Source: Clostridium lentum (GTDB taxonomy: Bacteria > Bacillota > Clostridia > Clostridiales > Clostridiaceae). From it: a DNA stretch of 64,000 nt. Each line of letters begins with the position of its first letter. Position 1 is the stretch's first letter. This document shows, one piece after another, positions 57,676-64,000 of the stretch. Below the pieces are notes generated by a model that saw nothing but the letters and a program-made list of their open reading frames with translations, searched no databases and was not told where the DNA came from. The DNA is taken from the NCBI RefSeq assembly GCF_014287815.1, contig NZ_JACOOQ010000007.1, positions 53,140-117,139 on the forward strand. The letters are read 5' to 3'. A program made the translations under genes and the position numbers.

Positions 57676-58917
57676 TTAAACTAATTTAAATAATTCTTCT
57701 TTACTTTTTTCATAACTTTCTAAGCTAATTTCAGAAATTAAAATTTTCTTATCTCCTATATTCTGATTTAATTTCCAGTATGAATGACTAATATCTTCAA
57801 ACTTAGGATATAACAAAATACACTCTTCACATTCTGCATATGTTGTAATATAAGCATACATTTGATAAATATCACTTTGAGAATAAATCTCTATATTATT
57901 AATAGATGAGCTCTTCCACTTTGTATCAATTATAACCTTAGGTTTATTATCTTTATATATAACAATATCAGGCTTTAATGCTATTTCATTTCTTTCTTTT
58001 AAAGTATTCCATAATAAATATCTAGACTTTTCCTGAGTATTTATACTTATATTAGTATCATTAAAAACTTCCTTTAATAAAACTCCAATGTATTCCTCAT
58101 ATAAATAATTCATTTCAAATAAAATTGAAAATCCATTTTCCTTACCTAATGATTTATCCATACTAGAATTTAATAATATTAATTTTGCTAATGTAAAACA
58201 CTCTAAAAATCTATTGTTCATTCTATTTAATTTATAATTTAAAATAATATTATTAGGAATATAAATATCTGAAATATCATTTAAAACATTATTTATGATA
58301 TTTAATTCCTTCTTTACGTCATCATTCTTTATTGAAAATAAAATAACACTAATAGCCCTTTTTAAAATAGCATTGAATAAATTGTCCTCAGTGAATTCAT
58401 CATATTTACAATTCATTTTATTTTTATTAATGGTATTTTCTTTTATACTTTTAGATATTAGAATTTTTCCTTTTATCGTGCTTAAAGCTTCTTCTTTAGA
58501 AACATATTCTCTATATAATCCCTTTTGTAATTCATTTAAAAGCTTTTTTGAAAACACTTTTGCCAAAATATCTAGCAATGAATTATTTAAAATATTGCTA
58601 TTTAATAATTCATTTATATCTACAGATAATTTATTACATTTAGAAAGCATAAACACAAGAATTTCCCTATCTTTGATTATGTCATTGCTTAAAGATATCT
58701 TAGGCAATATCTCAATAATTAAATTATTTATCTTTATTATTCCAACATAATTAATAAATTTAATTTTATTATAATCATATACTATTGATTTATTACCTAT
58801 ATTTTTCTTTAAATATACACAAAGATTTTTATATTCAGAAATCGATATTTCATTTTTTCCTTCACCTATATTTAACCAGTCATATCCTTCCCTTAAGACA
58901 ATATATTTACTATTCAT
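57676..58917 (-). CDS. mcrC: McrC-type nuclease subunit
   Basis: The 413-residue protein has the N-terminal beta-rich region of McrC (FINYVGIIKINNLIIEILPKI) and a C-terminal PD-(D/E)xK nuclease: E269/E274 region, PD at 316-317 (LKPDIVI), and DTK at 331-333. It cleaves DNA on stimulation by McrB. It overlaps the mcrB end by eight bases, typical of the coupled pair. Confidence 0.9.
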   Translation of the reverse strand: MNSKYIVLREGYDWLNIGEGKNEISISEYKNLCVYLKKNIGNKSIVYDYNKIKFINYVGIIKINNLIIEILPKISLSNDIIKDREILVFMLSKCNKLSVDINELLNSNILNNSLLDILAKVFSKKLLNELQKGLYREYVSKEEALSTIKGKILISKSIKENTINKNKMNCKYDEFTEDNLFNAILKRAISVILFSIKNDDVKKELNIINNVLNDISDIYIPNNIILNYKLNRMNNRFLECFTLAKLILLNSSMDKSLGKENGFSILFEMNYLYEEYIGVLLKEVFNDTNISINTQEKSRYLLWNTLKERNEIALKPDIVIYKDNKPKVIIDTKWKSSSINNIEIYSQSDIYQMYAYITTYAECEECILLYPKFEDISHSYWKLNQNIGDKKILISEISLESYEKSKEELFKLV

Positions 58918-61429
58918 AAATATTTTTAAGCTCCTCTATTCCGATTTCTGTTTTTACTCTGAAAACCTCTTCAGAACCTAAATCACTAATATTTTTAAAG
59001 CCTTTAAATATTTTTTCTGCTGATTTTTCCTCTCTATAAACAATAGATTTATCATTTTTAGATAGTCCTATTCCCCCTAGAATCATTCCTACTCTTTCGT
59101 TGTCTCCATAAAAATATTCTTGTAATAAAGGAATTATTTTATTAATAACTACATTGATAATATCTAAATATGAATTACAGTTAACAAAATATGCATGACC
59201 TATTAAATGATCTCTATCCAATAAGAATTCTATCCTTTCATTAATTTCAATTAATAATTTATCTAGCTCTATGCCATCAATTTCATCTAATACATCATAA
59301 TCTGGCATCATTTCTTCAAATATAAATCTTCTTCTTAATGCAATATCAATTTGAGCTATAGATTTATCAGATGTATTCATTGTTCCTATAATATATAAAT
59401 TATTTGGAAAGCTAAACTTTTCTTTTGTATATGGTAAGTTAGCGACAATTTGATTACTTGTACCTATTCTTTTATCCTCTTCTAATAAGGTAATAAGCTC
59501 ACCAAATATTTTTGATATATTACCTCTGTTAATCTCATCAATAATAAGTACAAACTTCTTTGCTTCTTTAAAAGCTCTTTCCTTATTAATATAATTATTA
59601 ACTTTAACCTTCTTATCATCATAACTTACTTCATCTTCTTTATATTCATCTTTTAATCCTTCATAAGCTGCATTATAAGCTATTCTTTTTAAAATACCAT
59701 CTTCTGTTACAAAATTACCTTTTCCATCTGACTTTAAACCTTCTATAAATTCCTCATATCCATAACTTTGATGGAATGTACAAAAATCAATTTGACCTTT
59801 ATCAACAAGCTCCTTATATTTATTTAGTATAGCCTCTCTATTATTCTCCTCAGCTATTTCTGAATATCCTTCAGGGTCAATTATTTCTAATGCTTCATTT
59901 ATAACATTATAAGTCTTTCCTGTTCCTGGAGGGCCATATAAGATAAAGTTTTTATTATCTTCATTTAATTCATCTTCTTCATTAGATATACTTTCGTGTA
60001 ACTCATCTGATAAATTAGTATTATTTAAAATTATATTTAAATTTTTATCATTTTTTATTTTAGTAAGTGTACCTAAATAATTTATCCCCTCAAATTCTCT
60101 AACTTCTTTTGATATCCATTCCACAGGAAGAGTATGATGTAACTTTTCATCATATTCGTACCCACTAGTAACATCTTCAAGTACCTCAGCTATTGCTGAT
60201 ACTTTAAACACAGAAATATTTCTTTTTTCGCCTTTAGTGTAAGAACTTTTTAATATAACAATATCACCTTTTTTTATTTCACTAAAATTAGTTAAGGTTT
60301 TAATTGTATTATTATCATAATTATGTTCCTTTAAATACTCTTTCAAAGCTCTTTTATTTATAATTACATCACTTAAATCTTCTTCAAAATATCCTACTGC
60401 TATTTTATTCTTCTCTATTAAATCTGGAAGTATATTATTTCCATCATAATTATGACCTAAAGCCCAATAAGTTATTTTTCTTGGAACTTTCCTAATGGTT
60501 TCCCACACAAAATTTGATAGCTTAAACATCTCCCATTCTTTAAACTCATCCATTGCCTTAAGTTTTTTAGTAGCTAAATAATTTATTGCTATAATATTTT
60601 CTGGTGATTTATCTGTATCTAAATTTAATATTTCTGCTAATGGAACTAATACTGCTGATGAATAAATATCTATAAACTTATCTGGCATATAAATTGATAA
60701 TATTTTAAGTAATACCATATTCCATAATGGTGGATTTAACTCTTTTATTTCTTCTATATTATCTTCCTTTGCAAACTCTATTGATTTTACTATTTTAGAG
60801 ATAAGCTCATGATATTCATACTTTAACTCATCACCTTCAATATATCTTTTTTTACTTCCATATCCTATACAATATTTTCCAGAGGTATCCATATAAATAT
60901 AAAACTTAGAAGAATTACCTCCACCAATAGCTCCACCTATTTCCTCTTTTCTCTCTAGCCAATAAGTAAATGTATCATTATATGTCTCTGGATAATTGGC
61001 CTTTAAAACTATATATTCCTCTATAGGTATATCTAATAGCTTATCTAAAGGAAATCTTTTAACAAATTTACTCTTATTTTCTGCTAAAGTTTGAAAAAAT
61101 TTATCTTTACTAATGTAATCCTTTGATGCCCCTATAAAATTTTTTAACTTTTCATCTATTATTGTTTCTTGTATTTCATGATTTTTCACTACTGATTCCA
61201 TATTCATTTCTGATCTATCTCCATATCTAAAATTTTCTACTCTCCAATAATACCCTCTACTTGGCTTTCCACTTTCACTTGCTCTTTCTAAACTATCTCC
61301 AACAGCTTGTACATTTAAAAACTTTCTTACCTCTGGAAAACTTTTAAATTCTGCTACTAAATCAGTTCTTTCTTTATCCCTATAACACTTTATATCAGCT
61401 AGTGCTACTGTTCCAGCATTCTTTCCCAT
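58910..61429 (-). CDS. mcrB: McrB-type AAA+ GTPase with NUMOD1-like and EVE-like N-terminal domains
   Basis: The 839-residue protein has: residues 10-66, a NUMOD1/IENR-like DNA-binding motif (VAEFKSFPEVRKFL, then GKPSRGYYWRV); residues 140-220, a YWLERKEEIGGAIGGG region common to clostridial McrB; residues 318-445, an EVE/PUA-like modified-base reader (YWALGHNYDG, KKGDIVILKS, PVEW); and residues 490-800, the McrB AAA+ motor. Motor motifs are Walker A GPPGTGKT (499-506), QSYGYEEFIEG, Walker B LIIDE (628-632), signature MNTSDKS (684-690) and arginines 699-701. It would recognise modified DNA and activate McrC. Confidence 0.9.
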   Translation of the reverse strand: MGKNAGTVALADIKCYRDKERTDLVAEFKSFPEVRKFLNVQAVGDSLERASESGKPSRGYYWRVENFRYGDRSEMNMESVVKNHEIQETIIDEKLKNFIGASKDYISKDKFFQTLAENKSKFVKRFPLDKLLDIPIEEYIVLKANYPETYNDTFTYWLERKEEIGGAIGGGNSSKFYIYMDTSGKYCIGYGSKKRYIEGDELKYEYHELISKIVKSIEFAKEDNIEEIKELNPPLWNMVLLKILSIYMPDKFIDIYSSAVLVPLAEILNLDTDKSPENIIAINYLATKKLKAMDEFKEWEMFKLSNFVWETIRKVPRKITYWALGHNYDGNNILPDLIEKNKIAVGYFEEDLSDVIINKRALKEYLKEHNYDNNTIKTLTNFSEIKKGDIVILKSSYTKGEKRNISVFKVSAIAEVLEDVTSGYEYDEKLHHTLPVEWISKEVREFEGINYLGTLTKIKNDKNLNIILNNTNLSDELHESISNEEDELNEDNKNFILYGPPGTGKTYNVINEALEIIDPEGYSEIAEENNREAILNKYKELVDKGQIDFCTFHQSYGYEEFIEGLKSDGKGNFVTEDGILKRIAYNAAYEGLKDEYKEDEVSYDDKKVKVNNYINKERAFKEAKKFVLIIDEINRGNISKIFGELITLLEEDKRIGTSNQIVANLPYTKEKFSFPNNLYIIGTMNTSDKSIAQIDIALRRRFIFEEMMPDYDVLDEIDGIELDKLLIEINERIEFLLDRDHLIGHAYFVNCNSYLDIINVVINKIIPLLQEYFYGDNERVGMILGGIGLSKNDKSIVYREEKSAEKIFKGFKNISDLGSEEVFRVKTEIGIEELKNIYE

Positions 61430-61558
61430 TTATACCTTTCCCCTCTCATCATATATTAAATTAACTTTTATTCTGATTCTATTTTTATAATAATATTTAG
61501 TCTTACATCTATTATTGATGCTTTTACAATATCTTTTTTATTTATATCAAATAAATAA

Positions 61559-61969
61559 TTATTTATCTAACTCCTCAGCTTCCTTCTCTATTTCTTCTAA
61601 TCTTTTATATATCTCTTCACATCTATATTCAGCATATTTTAAATTTCCAACATACTCTTTAAACTCTTCTTTAGAATATTTCTTAAAATTATGTTCTAAA
61701 TCGTCTAATGCTAATCCCATACCTTCATAGAACCCAGCAGGACATGGTCCCCATCCTCTCATTTCAAGTGAAAAAACTGAACTTATCTCTGTAAGTGAAT
61801 ATTCTATTACACCATCAAATTCATCATCAACTTCGATTATTTCTCCATCTTCTTTTATAGACACCGATTGTAAAGGATTGTGTCCTAATATTCCAGCTTC
61901 TCCTCTAAATTCCTCAATTAATTCTACAGCTTCATTTGCTAATTTCATTCTTTGCTCTAATTTACTCAT
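61559..61969 (-). CDS. Acidic helical protein of unknown function beside mcrBC
   Basis: The 136-residue protein is strongly acidic with helices at both ends and a central beta-like stretch with RGWGPCPAGFYEGMG. I recognise no family. It has only a weak AAGAAG-type ribosome site before ATG at 61969. It lies between the SMC-like gene and mcrB in the same direction, with 130 bases before mcrB, so it may be the first gene of the mcrBC operon. Confidence 0.6.
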   Translation of the reverse strand: MSKLEQRMKLANEAVELIEEFRGEAGILGHNPLQSVSIKEDGEIIEVDDEFDGVIEYSLTEISSVFSLEMRGWGPCPAGFYEGMGLALDDLEHNFKKYSKEEFKEYVGNLKYAEYRCEEIYKRLEEIEKEAEELDK

Positions 61970-62148
61970 TTTATTTCTTCTTCTTATTAATTAATTTATT
62001 CTATTCCTATATAATAAATCATAATAGTGACATATATCATCTCTTTAAAAATTTTTAAAATAAAAATTGAAATACTTTCTATAAAAGATAATTACTATTC
62101 TTATAATTAATTTAATAAGAAATTATAGATCAATTATTGTATTTAATA

Positions 62149-62188
62149 AAAGCTACATAAGATATTTTTTCAATTCTTATGTAGCTTT
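62149..62188 (-). terminator. Terminator after the SMC-like gene
   Basis: A perfect 14-bp stem, AAAGCTACATAAGA with TCTTATGTAGCTTT, starts 12 bases past the stop codon. The tail on the minus strand is TTTTATT-like. It separates the SMC-like gene from the mcrBC operon. Confidence 0.85.
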
Positions 62189-62200
62189 ATTAATTATTAT

Positions 62201-64000
62201 TTAAAACAACCTAATTTGATCTTCTATCTTAAATCTAGAAGAAACAACTACTTCTACTTCCTTTTCCTCTTCACCTTTTATATGCTCACTTCTTAAATAT
62301 TTAACTCCACTTTTAATCTTAGAAGGTATCAAATTTAATACATAAATATTATCAAATCTATTATATATAGAATCTCCTCCTAGGGCAGTAAGACATATAA
62401 GCTGAGTATTGCTTTTCTTTGCAATATCCATAAGTGGCTTTAAAAGATGAGCAGAGCTTGTTTGAGCAAATGGATTATCCATAATAATAACCTTTCCATC
62501 TTCTTTTCTATTAAATATATCACTTTCATCTTTCCTCATATATGATAATAAACTTGATAAAACCACAAAGGCCGATAAGAAGCCTTCTCCCCCTGAATTC
62601 TTAGAAACCTCATCCCAAGTTATAGATCTTTGTCTGTCTTCTTCAATCTTATATAACTTAATATTAACATTACTTATTCCGATAACTTCATCATAAAGCC
62701 TAACAGTATTAATTCTATTGCTTACTATATCTTCAATATTATTATTATTTTCAAGTTCATTTAAGCTTCTATCTCTTATAGTTTCAATATACTCCTTAAG
62801 CTTGACCCTATATAGTTCCTTATTATCACTAAAACTATCTATAGATATATTAAGCATTTTTATTCTCTTTCCACCTATAGTAATACTTGAATTATCATCA
62901 ATCTTATCAATATTTTTCTGGATTTCTTCAATATACTCTAATATACTTTCCAGTATTTTATTCTCTTCTTTCTCTATTAAATCAATATCTGCTAATAATT
63001 TATCCATCAACATTTTGTAAGAATCAATAACTAAATTTAATTGTTCTTTAAACTCTGCTGGTTTTCCTGTTAAATATTTAAGAGTATCTATTGGTTCTTT
63101 AAATAGCGCTTCCTCTTTAAATTGATCTTTTAATTTAATTTCAAATATAAGTTTATCTAATTCTTTTTCAAAGTTAGCTTCATCATCCCTTATTAATCTT
63201 AAATTTCTCTTAGTTTTACCAATATATAACTCAAAATCTTCTATAGAAATTTTCACTTCCTCTGGTAAAGTAATTTTAAAATCTTCAAATTCACTTAAGT
63301 TTATTAAGTTTTGATTAATTTCTGAGTACTCTTTAACAATCTTCTTTTTACGTCTTTCCTCATCTTTAATTTGTAATTTTAGTTTAGCTATTTCCTCACT
63401 AAAATTCTTTTCAAACAACAATGACTTATCCTTTGGCTCTACCTTACCAAATTCATTAATTAATTTTTTATATAATTGTTCAATTATTGTTTCTTCCTTA
63501 GCAATTTCAATATTTATAGAATTTTTTTGTTCATTAAGATTATTATTTTTCTCTTTTTCTTTTTCTATTAAATCTTTAATTTCTAATTCCTTTTGTAAAT
63601 TATAAAATTCATTAATATAATCACTCTCTATAAGATTATACTTATCAGTTTTACAATTCAATTCATCTTCAACCTCAGTAAATTTTATATTAAGTTCTAC
63701 TATTTTTTCTTTTAATTCCTTTTCAGTACCAAAAATTTCTTTATTTAGAGCTTCATATTCAGCTAATAAATCTTCAATATCCTTTTTTATTACTTCCCCT
63801 TCATTATATATACTAAATCTAGTTAGCTGATCCTTTACTTTTTCTTCATCATTTTCATATTTTCTAATACTTTCATCAATATTATTAATTTCTAAATTTA
63901 GCTTTTTAATATTATCTTCGCCTTGCAATATTGCATTATTCAATACTCTTATCTTTTCATAAACTTCATCCAAAAGTTGTTTATTTTTTTTATAAGTCTT
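62201..64000 (-). CDS. SMC/SbcC-like coiled-coil ATPase, C-terminal part (runs off window)
   Basis: The frame is open to the right edge, so about 600 C-terminal residues are seen. About the first 360 are long coiled coil. The ABC-type head follows with signature SGGEG (about 62,585-62,596) and Walker B IIMDN (about 62,477-62,490), in which asparagine stands where the catalytic glutamate of DE is expected. The D-loop region PFAQTSSAHLL and a LICLTAL strand follow. The Walker A half lies outside. A role in DNA tethering or defence (Wadjet, Lamassu or SbcC-like) is inference. Confidence 0.75.
   Translation of the reverse strand, partial: KTYKKNKQLLDEVYEKIRVLNNAILQGEDNIKKLNLEINNIDESIRKYENDEEKVKDQLTRFSIYNEGEVIKKDIEDLLAEYEALNKEIFGTEKELKEKIVELNIKFTEVEDELNCKTDKYNLIESDYINEFYNLQKELEIKDLIEKEKEKNNNLNEQKNSINIEIAKEETIIEQLYKKLINEFGKVEPKDKSLLFEKNFSEEIAKLKLQIKDEERRKKKIVKEYSEINQNLINLSEFEDFKITLPEEVKISIEDFELYIGKTKRNLRLIRDDEANFEKELDKLIFEIKLKDQFKEEALFKEPIDTLKYLTGKPAEFKEQLNLVIDSYKMLMDKLLADIDLIEKEENKILESILEYIEEIQKNIDKIDDNSSITIGGKRIKMLNISIDSFSDNKELYRVKLKEYIETIRDRSLNELENNNNIEDIVSNRINTVRLYDEVIGISNVNIKLYKIEEDRQRSITWDEVSKNSGGEGFLSAFVVLSSLLSYMRKDESDIFNRKEDGKVIIMDNPFAQTSSAHLLKPLMDIAKKSNTQLICLTALGGDSIYNRFDNIYVLNLIPSKIKSGVKYLRSEHIKGEEEKEVEVVVSSRFKIEDQIRLF

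Noticed and set aside
58295..58750. A 151-codon plus-strand frame opposite mcrC
   Set aside because: Complement of Lys/Asn/Glu-rich mcrC sequence, giving Phe/Ile/Leu-rich pseudo-membrane protein; no ribosome site.
1..64000. CRISPR array, tRNA or rRNA genes
   Set aside because: No regularly spaced direct repeats and no cloverleaf or rRNA-like sequences were recognised on either strand by reading; a tool-based scan was not possible.

Overview
The window is a 64-kb stretch of an AT-rich, endospore-forming Firmicute, almost certainly a Clostridium of the sensu stricto group (cluster I). The evidence is base composition, strong GGAGG-type ribosome sites, and a full set of sporulation genes: spoIVA, spoIIGA-sigE, sigG, sigK and a YlmC/YmxH-like gene. 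Gene orders (alaS-ireB-ruvX-mltG-trmR-trhP-udk and spoIIGA-sigE-sigG) match those known from Bacillus and Clostridium. Nearly every gene lies on the minus strand. The species cannot be named from the sequence alone.

Region 1 (1 to about 37.9 kb) is conserved core chromosome. It holds a partial DUF116-like gene, an asparaginase gene, a lone PBECR-type nuclease gene, spoIVA, and gpsA next to der and a radical-SAM/PDZ (DUF512) gene. The phosphate regulon follows (phoP-phoR, pstS, pstCAB, phoU), with a terminator hairpin between pstS and pstC and Pho-box-like repeats upstream of pstS. Next come pgeF, nrdR, ylmC-like, sigG, sigE, spoIIGA, ftsZ, an orphan pilT and an uninterrupted sigK. After these come a class B PBP, udk, a U32/TrmR pair for wobble-uridine modification, mltG, typA, rnj, fur, DUF1292, ruvX, ireB and alaS under an Ala T-box, then an AI-2E permease and a PRC-barrel gene.

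Region 2 (about 38 to 54.5 kb) is accessory. A DUF2971-like gene in the opposite orientation sits between a 5'-truncated ybaK relic and an intact ybaK paralogue. A three-gene set follows: DUF5685, a J-domain protein with a cysteine-rich tail, and a small membrane protein. Then come a MNT-type nucleotidyltransferase gene and a six-gene Ter stress operon resembling B. subtilis yceCDEFGH, in which a PMCA-type calcium ATPase occupies the position expected for the TerC/YceF membrane partner. Upstream of that operon are two tandem, unlisted genes for 52- and 45-residue paralogous proteins. A YdjM-like membrane protein and a stand-alone glgB close the region.

Region 3 (about 54.5 to 64 kb) is a recombination and defence zone. 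It contains an IS3 transposase remnant, a truncated exonuclease-BRCT gene, and an IS200/IS605-type element with intact tnpB but only the 3' stub of tnpA. That element sits in the loop of a 17-bp palindrome. A restriction-like operon follows: a 136-residue protein of unknown function, McrB with a NUMOD1-like N-terminus and an EVE-like reader, McrC nuclease, and a methyltransferase. A large SMC/SbcC-like ATPase gene runs off the right edge. The most promising candidate for an undescribed system is this McrBC variant together with the neighbouring SMC-like ATPase.
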